The translations under genes were made by a program, and so were the position numbers. Under the pieces are notes generated by a model. It saw nothing but the letters and a program-made list of their open reading frames with translations, had not been told where the DNA came from and did no database searches. 64,000 nucleotides of DNA from Phaeobacter sp. CECT 5382 (GTDB lineage: Bacteria > Pseudomonadota > Alphaproteobacteria > Rhodobacterales > Rhodobacteraceae), in the NCBI RefSeq assembly GCF_001457775.1, contig NZ_CYSG01000006.1, positions 124,001-188,000 on the forward strand, written 5' to 3'. Shown piece by piece: positions 24,880 through 33,798 of this stretch (position 1 is its first letter; each line of letters begins with the position of its first letter).

Positions 24880-25953
24880 TTACTGGTCGTAGTCGACGAC
24901 AACCTTATCGGTGATGGGGAAGGCCTGACAGGACAGCACATAACCCTTTTCGACCTCGTAGTCCTCCAGCGCGTGGTTGATGACCATCTCGACTTCTCCC
25001 TCGACCACCTTGCAGCGACAAGTCGAACAAACACCGGCCTTGCAGGCGTAGGGCGCATCCATCGCGTTCTCCAGGGCGGCGTCCAGGATGGACATATCCT
25101 TGCCCATTTGAATGGTCTGGGTGGCGCCGTCGAGGGTGATGGCTGCTGTCGCCTGATTGCCAGCACTGGCTGCATCTTCAGCGCTTACTTTGCGCTTTGC
25201 ACGCCCTGGCTGGGCCGAGGCAAACAGTTCAAACTTAATTTGGCTATCGTCCAGACCAGCTGTACGCAGGGCCGACGCAATGCCCAGCATCATCGGTTCC
25301 GGACCGCAGATAAAGGCGGTATCGACCGATTTGATGTCGATCCAGCTTTCAAACAGTTGCGCGCATTTTTCCTCGGTGACCAGACCGGTGAACAGGTCGA
25401 TCTCCTGCGCATCCGATTCCAGAATATGGATCACATTGAAGCGCCCCATATAGGTGTTTTTCAGATCTTCCAGCTCCTCGCGGAACATGATCGTGTTTAC
25501 ACCTTTGTTGGCATAGACCAGCGTGAAGCTGGATTTGGGCTCTGCCGCCAGGGTGGTCTTCAGGATCGACAGCACTGGCGTGACGCCAGAGCCGCCAGCA
25601 AAGCCGAGGTAGCTTTTCTCGGCAGTGGCATCCAGCGGCGTAAAGAACGTGCCCATTGGCGGCATGGCTGCAAGGGTGTCGCCAACCTTCAGTTCGGTAT
25701 TGGCCCAGGTCGAAAAGGCACCGCCGTCGACCCGTTTGATGCCGACCTGCAGGATGCCGTCGTCTTTTCCGGCGCAGATCGAATAGCTGCGGCGCAGCTC
25801 TTCGCCGTCAAAGTCCTGGCGGAAGGTCAGGTACTGGCCCTGGGTGAAATCAAACTCAGAAGCTGAGCCATTTGTGGGTTTCAACGAGACCACTACCGCA
25901 TCGCGGATTGTTTTGCGGACATCGGTGACTTCGAGATCGTGAAAGCGCGCCAT
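24880..25953 (-). CDS. paaE: 1,2-phenylacetyl-CoA epoxidase reductase subunit PaaE
   Basis: A 357-residue electron-transfer subunit passing NADPH electrons to the PaaABCE oxygenase. It has an FNR-type FAD domain (RRSYSICAG, about residue 55), an NAD(P) domain (GGSGVTPVLSILKT, about 118; CGPEPMM, about 213) and a C-terminal plant-type [2Fe-2S] ferredoxin domain with CKAGVCSTCRC and a distal Cys in YVLSCQAFP. The ATG at 25953 has GAGGAG upstream. It follows paaD by 10 bp. Confidence 0.95.
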   Translation of the reverse strand: MARFHDLEVTDVRKTIRDAVVVSLKPTNGSASEFDFTQGQYLTFRQDFDGEELRRSYSICAGKDDGILQVGIKRVDGGAFSTWANTELKVGDTLAAMPPMGTFFTPLDATAEKSYLGFAGGSGVTPVLSILKTTLAAEPKSSFTLVYANKGVNTIMFREELEDLKNTYMGRFNVIHILESDAQEIDLFTGLVTEEKCAQLFESWIDIKSVDTAFICGPEPMMLGIASALRTAGLDDSQIKFELFASAQPGRAKRKVSAEDAASAGNQATAAITLDGATQTIQMGKDMSILDAALENAMDAPYACKAGVCSTCRCKVVEGEVEMVINHALEDYEVEKGYVLSCQAFPITDKVVVDYDQ

Positions 25954-25963
25954 GGAGGTCTCC

Positions 25964-26452
25964 TCAGATGCACTTGAAATAATCAAAGGGTTCAAGACAG
26001 TCCTGGCAACGCCAGTGTGCCTTACACGGGGTGGAGCCGAACTGGCTCACACGGGTGACATTCTTGCTGTGGCAATTGGGGCAACGCTCAGGCCCACCTG
26101 CGGCCTGAGGTGGGGCGATGCCGTATTCTTCCAGTTTGGCGCGGCCCTTCTCGCTCATCCAGTCGGTGGTCCAGGCTGGGGCGATCTTGGTTTCCAGCCG
26201 GATCTTGTCGAGACCGTGATCGCGCAGGGCGGTCTCGATATCGAGATTGATGATCGCCGTCGCAGGACAGCCGGAATAGGTCGGTGTGACCGCGACCACC
26301 AGGGTATCGCCCTGCCATTCCACACCACGGATGATGCCTAGGTCCACCAGGCTGATCACCGGGATTTCCGGATCGGGCACAGCATCGAGCCATTCCCAGA
26401 TCTGGTCTACACTTGGCTGCTCTACACTTGGCTGAGTTGTGACTTGGCTCAT
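25964..26452 (-). CDS. paaD: Phenylacetate-CoA oxygenase assembly protein PaaD
   Basis: A 162-residue MIP18/DUF59-family protein needed for maturation of the phenylacetyl-CoA epoxidase. DPEIPVISLVDLGI (about 27-40) and PTYSGCPAT (about 57-65) are typical, and the C-terminal zinc-ribbon-like part has CPNC and CQDC pairs, as in PaaD. AGAGGA precedes the ATG at 26452. A 15-bp tandem duplication (26406-26434) encodes QPSVE-QPSVD at residues 7-16. The 125-bp gap to paaC holds a TGCCCGGCA-ATA-TGCCGGGCA hairpin. Confidence 0.93.
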   Translation of the reverse strand: MSQVTTQPSVEQPSVDQIWEWLDAVPDPEIPVISLVDLGIIRGVEWQGDTLVVAVTPTYSGCPATAIINLDIETALRDHGLDKIRLETKIAPAWTTDWMSEKGRAKLEEYGIAPPQAAGGPERCPNCHSKNVTRVSQFGSTPCKAHWRCQDCLEPFDYFKCI

Positions 26453-26475
26453 TCGATTGTCCTCTTTGGCCATCC

Positions 26476-26496
26476 TGCCCGGCAATATGCCGGGCA
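26476..26496. repeat. Perfect hairpin between paaC and paaD
   Basis: TGCCCGGCA-ATA-TGCCGGGCA is a 9-bp perfect stem inside the paa operon, in the only sizeable spacer (125 bp) between structural genes paaC and paaD. No U-tract follows; it may tune relative expression or protect mRNA ends. Confidence 0.5.
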
Positions 26497-26577
26497 ACGC
26501 CCGTCCCACCCCCATGGGGCGGACGTGTGACGCCCACCCCGCGGGACGGACGTCGCCCTCTTCATGATGTTGCCGCT

Positions 26578-27351
26578 TTACCAGTTGGCGCCGGGATAGG
26601 CGCGCTGCAGCCACTGCATGTGGGTCAGGAGATGGCCCAGATGTTCCGTGTGCATCGCGCCCGTACGGCCGCCTTTGTGGGCAAACGTGCTCTCGGGAAT
26701 ATTCAGCGTTGCGTCTGCCAGAACCCGCCCGACGAGCGCGTCAAAATCGGCGCGCAGTGAGGCCGGATCAGGTGCGATGCCCGCCTTGACCATGGCAGCA
26801 TCGACATCATCAGAACTAAACATCTCACCGACATAGGGCCAAAGATAATCCAGCGCTGCCTGCATGAAGCCGTGGCTCTCCGCTGTGCCATCGCCCAGGC
26901 CCACAACCGTGTCGGCAGAGCGTTCTAGGTGATAGGCCACTTCTTTGCTGGCCTTGGCGGCAATGGCTGCGATACGGTCATCCGAGGAGGTCATCAGATG
27001 CCCCAGCTGGATTGAATGCCAGGCGTCAAACAGGAACTGGCGCATCAGAGTGCGGCCAAAATCCTCGTTTGGCACCTCAACCAGCAAAACATTGCGGAAA
27101 TCCCAGACGTCACGCAAAAACGCCAGATCATCAGCTGATTTCTCGTCGCCTTGAACCTCTGCCGCAAGCCCCAGCCACATCTGGGTCTGACCAATCAGAT
27201 CCAGTGCGGTATTGGCCAGGGCGATGTCTTCTTCCAGAACCGGCGCATGGCCACACCATTCGCTGACCCGATGACCCAGGATCAGGGTGTTGTCGCCCAT
27301 GCGCAGTAAGAACTGAAACAGGGCCTCATCCTTGGTGAGCGTGGCGGCCAT
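26578..27351 (-). CDS. paaC: 1,2-phenylacetyl-CoA epoxidase structural subunit PaaC
   Basis: A 257-residue ferritin-fold subunit that pairs with PaaA and supports the oxygenase structure; in characterised enzymes it lacks the functional diiron site. LFQFLLRMGDNTLILGHRVSEWCGHAPVLEEDIALAN (split across the first 50 residues) and EVPNEDFGRTLMRQFLFDAWH are typical. Its ATG overlaps the paaB stop by one base, so translation is coupled. Confidence 0.94.
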   Translation of the reverse strand: MAATLTKDEALFQFLLRMGDNTLILGHRVSEWCGHAPVLEEDIALANTALDLIGQTQMWLGLAAEVQGDEKSADDLAFLRDVWDFRNVLLVEVPNEDFGRTLMRQFLFDAWHSIQLGHLMTSSDDRIAAIAAKASKEVAYHLERSADTVVGLGDGTAESHGFMQAALDYLWPYVGEMFSSDDVDAAMVKAGIAPDPASLRADFDALVGRVLADATLNIPESTFAHKGGRTGAMHTEHLGHLLTHMQWLQRAYPGANW

Positions 27352-27635
27352 TACAGTGCTCCCACTTCTTCGGGAATGTCAAAGAAGGTCGGGTGACGGT
27401 AGACTTTGCTCTCGGATGGCTCATAGAGCGGGCCTTTGTCGCTGGGCGATGATGCGGTGATATTGTTGGCTTCGACCACCCAGATCGACACGCCCTCATT
27501 TCGACGGGTGTAGACGTCGCGGGCGTTTTTGATGGCCATTTCGGCGTCAGGCGCGTGCAGCGAGCCGACGTGACGGTGGCTCATGCCGTGCTGGCCGCGG
27601 ATGAAGATTTCCCAGAGGGGCCATTCGTTTTTCAT
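27351..27635 (-). CDS. paaB: 1,2-phenylacetyl-CoA epoxidase subunit PaaB
   Basis: A 94-residue small subunit. WPLWEIFIRGQHGMSHRHVGSLHA (first third) and NARDVYTRRNEGVSIWVV are the family marks. PaaB bridges the PaaAC subunits. It lies 84 bp after paaA and overlaps paaC. Confidence 0.95.
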   Translation of the reverse strand: MKNEWPLWEIFIRGQHGMSHRHVGSLHAPDAEMAIKNARDVYTRRNEGVSIWVVEANNITASSPSDKGPLYEPSESKVYRHPTFFDIPEEVGAL

Positions 27636-27719
27636 AGCTCAGTTCTCCTGGCTGTAGCGGCCCTGCTATCGGCAGCAGGGCGCAAAATCGTTAGGTTACT
27701 TGGCTGCCGGTTTGGCTGC

Positions 27720-28697
27720 TTACTCGGCGGCGTGCTTACGGGCGGCCTTTTTGCGGGCATGTGCCAACAAGCCGTCACGCACCCATTGGCCGTCTTTCCA
27801 GGCCTTGTTACGCGCCGCGAGGCGATCCGTGTTGCAGGGGCCATTGCCTTTGATCACGTCAAAGAATTCTGACCAGTCGGGGTCGGAATAGTCGTAGTGG
27901 CCGCGCTCTTCGTTCCATTTGATGCCGGGATCGGGCAGGTCCAATTTCAGGAATTCGATCTGTGGCACGGTCTGATCAACAAACTTCTGACGCAGCTCGT
28001 CATTGGTGTTCATCTTGATCTTCCAGGCCATCGACTGGGTCGAATGCACCGAATCCGCGTCAGAGGGGCCAAACATCATCAGCGCCGGGAACCACAGGCG
28101 GTTGACCGCATCCTGAGCCATCTTCTTTTGAGCGGGCGTGCCTTCGGCCATCTTGCGGATGGCGTCAAAACCCTGGCGCGCGTGAAAGCTCTCTTCTTTG
28201 CAGACCCGGATCATGGCGCGCGAGTATGGCCCGAAAGAGGTCCGCTGCAGCGGCACTTGGTTCAGGATGGCGGCGCCATCGACCAGCCAGCCCACGGCGC
28301 CCATGTCAGCCCAGTTCAGCGTCGGGTAGTTGAAGATGGAGGAATATTTCATCCGGCCATCCAGCAGCATTTCCGTCAGCTCATCGCGGGAAACACCCAG
28401 CGTTTCGGCGGCGCAATACAGATACAGACCATGACCGGCCTCATCCTGTACCTTGGCCAGCAGGATCGCCTTGCGCTCCAACGTGGGCGCGCGGGTGATC
28501 CAGTTGCCTTCGGGCAGCTGGCCAACGATTTCGGAATGCGCGTGCTGACCGATCTGGCGGATCAGGGTCTTGCGATACCCGACAGGCATCCAGTCCTTGG
28601 GTTCGATTTTCTCACCGGCATCAATTCGAGCCTGAAACGCGGCCAGCTTTTCAGGATCATCGGTGCTCGCTTCGGATTTGACCATCTGTGCATACAT
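27720..28697 (-). CDS. paaA: 1,2-phenylacetyl-CoA epoxidase catalytic subunit PaaA
   Basis: A 325-residue diiron oxygenase subunit that converts phenylacetyl-CoA to its ring 1,2-epoxide. Ligand-type motifs are visible: [25 protein letters not shown] (ExxH, about residue 108) and [12 protein letters not shown] (ExxH, about 172). GGGAGGAG precedes the ATG. Second gene of the operon after the thiolase. A C-terminal Lys/Arg-rich tail is normal for the family. Confidence 0.96.
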   Translation of the reverse strand: MYAQMVKSEASTDDPEKLAAFQARIDAGEKIEPKDWMPVGYRKTLIRQIGQHAHSEIVGQLPEGNWITRAPTLERKAILLAKVQDEAGHGLYLYCAAETLGVSRDELTEMLLDGRMKYSSIFNYPTLNWADMGAVGWLVDGAAILNQVPLQRTSFGPYSRAMIRVCKEESFHARQGFDAIRKMAEGTPAQKKMAQDAVNRLWFPALMMFGPSDADSVHSTQSMAWKIKMNTNDELRQKFVDQTVPQIEFLKLDLPDPGIKWNEERGHYDYSDPDWSEFFDVIKGNGPCNTDRLAARNKAWKDGQWVRDGLLAHARKKAARKHAAE

Positions 28698-28727
28698 GAC
28701 TTGCTCCTCCCGTATAGGGTTGCTGGC

Positions 28728-29930
28728 TTAAACGCGTTCCAAGATCAGGGCGGTGCCCTGGCCGACGCCAACACACATGGTGCATAGCGCGTAGCGCCCA
28801 CCAGTGCGTTGCAATTGATAGGCGGCTGTCAGCACCAGACGGGCGCCTGACATGCCAAGCGGATGGCCAAGCGCGATGGCACCGCCATTTGGGTTCACAT
28901 GGGGAGCATCATCGGCCAGGCCAAGTTCGCGCAGGGTGGCAAGACCCTGGCTAGCGAAGGCCTCATTGAGCTCGATCACATCCATCTGTTCAATCGTCAG
29001 GCCGGTACGGGCCAGAACCTTGCGGGTGGCAGGCACCGGGCCAATGCCCATGATACGTGGCTCTACCCCGGCGGCGGCCATACCAACGATGCGTGCCATC
29101 GGCTTTAGTCCGTTTTTGGCAGCCGCCGCTTCATTTGCCATCAGAATAGCAGCAGCACCGTCGTTGACGCCAGAGGCATTACCCGCTGTCACGGTCAGAT
29201 CCGGACCGTTGACGCCCTTCAGCTTGGCCAACTTGTCGGCACCGGTGCCGGGGCGGGGATGCTCGTCAGTGTCGACAACCAATGGGTCGCCCTTGCGCTG
29301 TGGCACGGAAACCGGCGTGATCTCGTCGCCAAAGACACCAGCCTCATGCGCGGCGGCCCAGCGGGCCTGGCTGCGCGCGGCAAAAGCGTCCTGATCGGCA
29401 CGGTTGATGCCGTAGTCGGCGGCCACGTTGTCGGCGGTTTGTGGCATCGAGTCGGTGCCATACATTTCGTGCATCTTCTTATTCACAAAGCGCCAGCCGA
29501 TGGTTGTATCATAAACGGCATTGGCGCGTGTAAAGGCGGATGTGGCCTTGGGCATCACAAAAGGCGCGCGGCTCATGCTTTCGACACCGCCTGCGATGGC
29601 CATGTCATAATCACCGGCGCGAATGCCACGTGACGCCATGCCCACGGCATCCATGCCAGAGGCGCAGAGCCGGTTGATGGTGGTGCCGGGCACATCTACT
29701 GGCAGACCCGCCAGCAGTGCGGCCATGCGGGCGACGTTGCGGTTGCTTTCACCGGCTTGGTTGGCATCGCCAAAGATCACATCATCAATGCTGGCCCAAT
29801 CGACCTGCGGGTTGCGCGCGGCCAGCGCGGCAATCGGCGTTGCGGCCAGATCATCGGTGCGGACCTGGGAAAGAGCGCCGCCGTAGCGGCCAATTGGGGT
29901 TCGGGTGGCATCGCAGATGAATGCATCCAT
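28728..29930 (-). CDS. paaJ: 3-oxoadipyl-CoA/3-oxo-5,6-dehydrosuberyl-CoA thiolase (PaaJ/PcaF)
   Basis: A 400-residue degradative thiolase. DAFICDATRTPIGRYGG at the start, the nucleophile Cys in NRLCASGMDAVG (about 90), catalytic His in GHPLGMSGAR (about 356) and Cys in CTMCVGVGQG (about 386) are all present. As first gene of the paa operon it should release acetyl-CoA from the ring-cleavage product. The ATG at 29930 follows AGGAG by 11 bp; the frame continues upstream but into the promoter region. The same enzyme could also serve the beta-ketoadipate pathway. Confidence 0.93.
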   Translation of the reverse strand: MDAFICDATRTPIGRYGGALSQVRTDDLAATPIAALAARNPQVDWASIDDVIFGDANQAGESNRNVARMAALLAGLPVDVPGTTINRLCASGMDAVGMASRGIRAGDYDMAIAGGVESMSRAPFVMPKATSAFTRANAVYDTTIGWRFVNKKMHEMYGTDSMPQTADNVAADYGINRADQDAFAARSQARWAAAHEAGVFGDEITPVSVPQRKGDPLVVDTDEHPRPGTGADKLAKLKGVNGPDLTVTAGNASGVNDGAAAILMANEAAAAKNGLKPMARIVGMAAAGVEPRIMGIGPVPATRKVLARTGLTIEQMDVIELNEAFASQGLATLRELGLADDAPHVNPNGGAIALGHPLGMSGARLVLTAAYQLQRTGGRYALCTMCVGVGQGTALILERV

Positions 29931-29965
29931 GGTGTTCGCGTCTCCTGAACTGGCGGCGAAATAAG

Positions 29966-29981
29966 CCGACCGTTGGGTCGG
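29966..29981. promoter_or_regulatory. TetR-type operator candidate in front of the paa operon
   Basis: CCGACC-GTTG-GGTCGG is an inverted repeat with 6-bp arms 36 bp upstream of the thiolase ATG, in the place expected for a promoter-overlapping operator. ACCGACC-type half-sites are common for TetR-family regulators of phenylacetate genes (PaaR). No tetR gene is within the window. Confidence 0.5.
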
Positions 29982-30139
29982 TATTACGTCAAATGTCGAT
30001 TCGTGGCAAGTGAAACGTAACGAGTTAAGTTGTCGCGGCGCAATCTTGTAACGTATCACCGATGATCGTGACTTAACGTCGTGGCGGCGGTGGGGCTGAT
30101 TTTGGTTGCGAGGACCGCATTGCTTCCGTCACATTAAAA

Positions 30140-30155
30140 CAGAACGATCGGTCTG
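30140..30155. promoter_or_regulatory. TetR-type operator candidate in front of the AtuA/carboxylase operon
   Basis: CAGAACGATCGGTCTG is palindromic at 14 of 16 positions, 80 bp upstream of the AtuA-like ATG. CAGACCGATCGGTCTG-like sites are classical TetR-family operators. Its spacing and half-site differ from the palindrome in front of paa, so it probably answers to a different regulator. Confidence 0.5.
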
Positions 30156-30234
30156 TTCACTTGTCTTTCCGGTCTGGGAAGTTCCGGCGCCAGCCATGCA
30201 CAGGCTCAAAAGGTCGCCAAAAAGGGGGGAGAGG

Positions 30235-32055
30235 ATGTCACAGCATTTGCGCATTGGCGGAGCCAGTGGATTTTGGGGCGACGCCAGTGCGGCGACGCCG
30301 CAGCTGCTGGCGGCAGGTGGGTTGGACTTCATCGTCTATGACTACCTTGCAGAAATCACCATGGCGATCCTGGCGCGGGGTCGTGCCAAGGATCCCGAAG
30401 CCGGATTTGCGGCGGATTTTGTCACCGCGGCGATGGCACCGAATCTGAGAGAGATCGCCCGTCAGGGGGTGCGCATCATTTCCAATGCAGGGGGCATGAA
30501 CCCTACGGCCTGTGCTGAGGCGCTGCGAGCTGAGATCGCCCGTCAGGGGCTGGCACTCAAGGTTGCTGTGATTGCGGGCGATGACCTTTTTGCGCAGCGC
30601 GACGAGGTGGCAGCAACAGCCCCGCGTGATATGTTTCGGGGCACAGCCCTGCCTCCGGTCGAAAAAATCGCCAGCATCAATGCCTATCTCGGCGCCTTTC
30701 CAATTGCGGCAGCCTTGGACCGGGGCGCTGATATTGTCATCACCGGGCGCTGTGTCGACAGCGCCGTGACGCTCGGCGCTGCGATCCACTACTTTGGCTG
30801 GACGCCAAAAGATCTGGACGCGCTGGCGGGTGGCAGTCTGGCGGGGCACATCCTGGAATGTGGACCGCAGGCCACTGGCGGCAATTTCACGGACTGGCGC
30901 GCGGTGGCGGATAATCTGGCCGACATTGGCTATCCGATTGTCGAACTCCAGGCCGATGGCAGTTTTGAAGTTTCCAAGCCCGAGGGTTCTGGTGGCTTGG
31001 TGTCGCGCGGCACTGTGGGCGAGCAGATGCTTTATGAGATTGGCGATCCGCAGGCCTATCTGCTGCCGGATGTAGCTTGCGATTTTTCTGCCGTGACGCT
31101 GGAACAGACCGGACCGGACCGGGTTCTGGTTGCAGGCGCACGCGGGTTGGGCGTGCCCGACAGCTACAAGACCTGTCTGACTTGGGCCGACGGCTATCGC
31201 TCGGGGCATATCTTTACCTTTTACGGGTTGGAGGCCGAAGCCAAGGCGCAGCATTTTGCCGACACCGTGCTGCAACGCTGCCGTGCCACGCTGAAACGGA
31301 TGCAGGCGCCGGACTATACGGATGTAAGCGTCGAGCTGATCGGGACTGAAAGCCAGTTCGGACTGTTGCGCAGCTCTGCCCCGGCCCGCGAGGTTGCGGC
31401 CAAGATTGCTGTGCGTCACCCGGATGCCCGCGCAGTTGGTTTGTTTCTGAAAGAGGCGACAGGGCTGGGACTGGCCACGCCACCGGGGTTGAGCGGCTTT
31501 GCTGGCGCAAGGCCCAAGCCTTCGCCCGTGTTGGCGCTGTTTTCATATCTGACCCCCAAGGATCGGGTCGCCGTGCACTTGTCAGATGACGCAGGCACGT
31601 TGGAGTGCCCTGCGTTACAGGGGGCAGAGGTTCGGGTCGCGCCGCGCCCCGCGCTGCCCGCAGCCCCAAGGGCGGAAAACATCGTCGAGGTGCCTCTGGT
31701 GGAGATGGCCTGGGCGCGCAGCGGCGACAAGGGCGATATCGCCAATATCGGCGTGATGGCGCGTGATCCGGACCTCATGCCGTGGATCTGGGCGGCGATG
31801 ACTCCGGCGCATCTGCAGGCGGTCTTTGGTCATTTCTTGCAGAGTGAGGCCAGCCAGATCGAGCGGTTCTATCTGCCAGGAAGTGCTGCGATGAATATCC
31901 TTTTGCATGGGGCATTGGGCGGCGGCGGCACCTCGTCGCTGCGCAATGATCCGCAAGCCAAAGGCTATGGGCAATTGCTGCTGGCAGCCTCCATTCCGGT
32001 GGATGCCGACCTGCTGGCGCGGCTGAAGGGCGGGCAGGGATCTATTCAACCATGA
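30235..32055 (+). CDS. AtuA-like (DUF1446) acyclic terpene utilisation family protein
   Basis: A 606-residue cytosolic protein of the AtuA/DUF1446 family. The start MSQHLRIGGASGFWGD, NAGGMNPTAC (about 84), ITGRCVDSAVTLG (about 171) and YKTCLTWADGYR (about 312) are family marks, and the C-terminal part (WARSGDKGDIANIGVMARDP, about 498 on) is the DUF4387-like/AtuA C-terminal region. AtuA is required for citronellol/geraniol catabolism in Pseudomonas but its reaction is unknown. A GGGGGGAGAGG ribosome-binding site precedes ATG 30235. Followed by acyl-CoA carboxylase genes, as in atu clusters, it may act on a carboxylated acyl-CoA. Confidence 0.88.
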   Translation: MSQHLRIGGASGFWGDASAATPQLLAAGGLDFIVYDYLAEITMAILARGRAKDPEAGFAADFVTAAMAPNLREIARQGVRIISNAGGMNPTACAEALRAEIARQGLALKVAVIAGDDLFAQRDEVAATAPRDMFRGTALPPVEKIASINAYLGAFPIAAALDRGADIVITGRCVDSAVTLGAAIHYFGWTPKDLDALAGGSLAGHILECGPQATGGNFTDWRAVADNLADIGYPIVELQADGSFEVSKPEGSGGLVSRGTVGEQMLYEIGDPQAYLLPDVACDFSAVTLEQTGPDRVLVAGARGLGVPDSYKTCLTWADGYRSGHIFTFYGLEAEAKAQHFADTVLQRCRATLKRMQAPDYTDVSVELIGTESQFGLLRSSAPAREVAAKIAVRHPDARAVGLFLKEATGLGLATPPGLSGFAGARPKPSPVLALFSYLTPKDRVAVHLSDDAGTLECPALQGAEVRVAPRPALPAAPRAENIVEVPLVEMAWARSGDKGDIANIGVMARDPDLMPWIWAAMTPAHLQAVFGHFLQSEASQIERFYLPGSAAMNILLHGALGGGGTSSLRNDPQAKGYGQLLLAASIPVDADLLARLKGGQGSIQP

Positions 32056-32087
32056 TGTATCAAACCAATGTGGCAGGGCAGACGGCG

Positions 32088-32117
32088 CAAAGCCGGAGCA
32101 CCCAAAGCCAGAGTTCC
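32088..32117. repeat. 15-bp near-perfect tandem duplication
   Basis: CAAAGCCGGAGCACC is followed directly by CAAAGCCAGAGTTCC (12 of 15 identical) in the 109-bp spacer between the AtuA-like gene and the carboxyltransferase gene. One of several such duplications in the window. Confidence 0.55.
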
Positions 32118-32164
32118 CAATGGGTCGTCCTGACCCGTGCGACGACCCCAGTGAGGATGAATTG

Positions 32165-33781
32165 ATGAGCGTTTTTCAAAGCAGGATCAGCTCTGGCAGC
32201 GAAAGCTTTGCCCAGAACCGCGCCGATATGCTGGCACAGGTCGAACGGATGCGAGACCTGGAAGCACGCGCTGCCGCCAAGTCCGAAGAACGCCGTCCGG
32301 TGTTTGACAAACGCGGCCAACTGTCGCCGCGCGAACGGCTTTCGGCGCTACTGGATCCCGGCATGCCCTTTGTCGAACTCTACAACATGGCCTCTTATCT
32401 GGTGGACGACCCCAACCCCGAGACCTCGATCCCCGGTGCTTCGATCATTCTGGGGATCGGCTATGTTTCTGGCGTGCGCGCACTGGTTTTCGTCGATGAT
32501 GCAGGCATCAATGCCGGCGCCATGACCGGGAAATCAGTGGACAAGGCGCTGGGCGCGATCGACATTGCACTGAAGCAAAAACTGCCCTTTATCCATCTGG
32601 TCGAAAGCGCTGGCGCCGATCTGATGCGCTACACGGTTGAGCTCTGGGCGCACGGTGGCGGCATGTTCGCGGGTCTGGCAAAGCTGTCAGCAGCAGGTAA
32701 TCCGGTGATCACCGTGCTGCATGGGGCCTCGACTGCTGGCGGGGCCTATCAGCCTGGGCTGTCGGACTATGTGATCGGTGTCAAAGGTAACGGCATGGCG
32801 ATGCTGGCGGGGGCTGCCCTGGTGCAGGCCGCGACGGGTGAAATTGCCAAGGATGCCGATCTGGGCGGGGCTGAAATGCACGCCGAGGTCACCGGTCTGG
32901 TGGAATACCTCGCCGAAGATGACGCCCATGGTATCGAAATCGCCCGCGATGTGGTGGCTGGGCTTGGCTGGCAGGGTTGTGCTGCGGCCCCGGCGGATTG
33001 TGACGCACCTCGCTACCCGACAGATGAGCTGGCAGGTGCCATCCCGGCGGATTATCGCAAACCCTATGACATGCGGGAATTGGCGGCACGTCTAGTGGAC
33101 GGATCCGTCTTGCGCGATTTCAAACCCGGTTATGGTTCTGCGACGGTCTGTTTGCAGGCGCATATAATGGGGCAGCCAGTGGGGATCCTGGGCAACAACG
33201 GGCCAATTGACCCTGATGGCGCAACCAAGGCGACGCATTTCTTGCAGGTGATGGATCAGGCGGGCACTCCGGTGATCTTTCTGGGCAATACCACCGGCTA
33301 CATGGTTGGCACCGAGTATGAGCGGGCGGGCATGATCAAACATGGCTCCAAGATGATCCAGGCTGTAACCAATCTGCGGGTGCCCAAGATCTCGCTTTAT
33401 ACCGGGGCCAGCTTTGGCGCCGGGAACTATGGTATGTGCGGCCACGCCTTTGGTGCCGATTTTCTGTTTACCTGGCCCAATGCCATGACGGGCGTGATGG
33501 GCGGCGAGCAGGCCGCGCTGACCATGGAGCAGGTGGCGCGCCGTACTGCCGCGCGCAAGGGCGTCGAGGTCGACGAGGCGCGTCTGGCCAAACAGAGGGC
33601 TGGAATCACCGCGCATTTTGACAATCAGTCGGATGCGTTTTTCACCTCGGGGCGGATGCTCGATATGGGCATGATTGATCCGCGCGACACGCGAGCGGTG
33701 ATTGGCTTTTGCCTCGCCACCTGCATGGAGGCGCGCAGGCGCAACCTCAACCCCAATGCCTTTGGCGTGGGGCGGGCCTGA
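32165..33781 (+). CDS. Acyl-CoA carboxylase, carboxyltransferase (beta) subunit
   Basis: A 538-residue crotonase-fold carboxyltransferase that moves CO2 from biotin to an acyl-CoA. RGQLSPRERLSALLDPG (about 50-66), the acyl-CoA region STAGGAYQPGLSDYVIGVKGNGMAMLAGAALV (near 195-226, split) and GNTTGYMVGTEYERAGMIKHGSKMI (near 375) are characteristic of methylcrotonyl-/geranyl-CoA carboxylase beta subunits (AccD-type). GAGG lies 8 bp before the ATG. Its stop overlaps the following in-frame ATG as TGATG. Substrate could be geranyl-, methylcrotonyl- or another acyl-CoA; the sequence alone does not decide. Confidence 0.9.
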   Translation: MSVFQSRISSGSESFAQNRADMLAQVERMRDLEARAAAKSEERRPVFDKRGQLSPRERLSALLDPGMPFVELYNMASYLVDDPNPETSIPGASIILGIGYVSGVRALVFVDDAGINAGAMTGKSVDKALGAIDIALKQKLPFIHLVESAGADLMRYTVELWAHGGGMFAGLAKLSAAGNPVITVLHGASTAGGAYQPGLSDYVIGVKGNGMAMLAGAALVQAATGEIAKDADLGGAEMHAEVTGLVEYLAEDDAHGIEIARDVVAGLGWQGCAAAPADCDAPRYPTDELAGAIPADYRKPYDMRELAARLVDGSVLRDFKPGYGSATVCLQAHIMGQPVGILGNNGPIDPDGATKATHFLQVMDQAGTPVIFLGNTTGYMVGTEYERAGMIKHGSKMIQAVTNLRVPKISLYTGASFGAGNYGMCGHAFGADFLFTWPNAMTGVMGGEQAALTMEQVARRTAARKGVEVDEARLAKQRAGITAHFDNQSDAFFTSGRMLDMGMIDPRDTRAVIGFCLATCMEARRRNLNPNAFGVGRA

Positions 33782-33798
33782 TGGGAGAGGGCAAGGAT

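Larger units (their letters stand above)
29931..30234. other. Divergent promoter region between the paa operon and the AtuA/carboxylase operon
   Basis: This 304-bp intergenic region must hold both operon promoters. It contains two 16-bp palindromes of TetR-operator type (29966-29981 and 30140-30155), listed separately. I see no gene in it. Confidence 0.75.
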
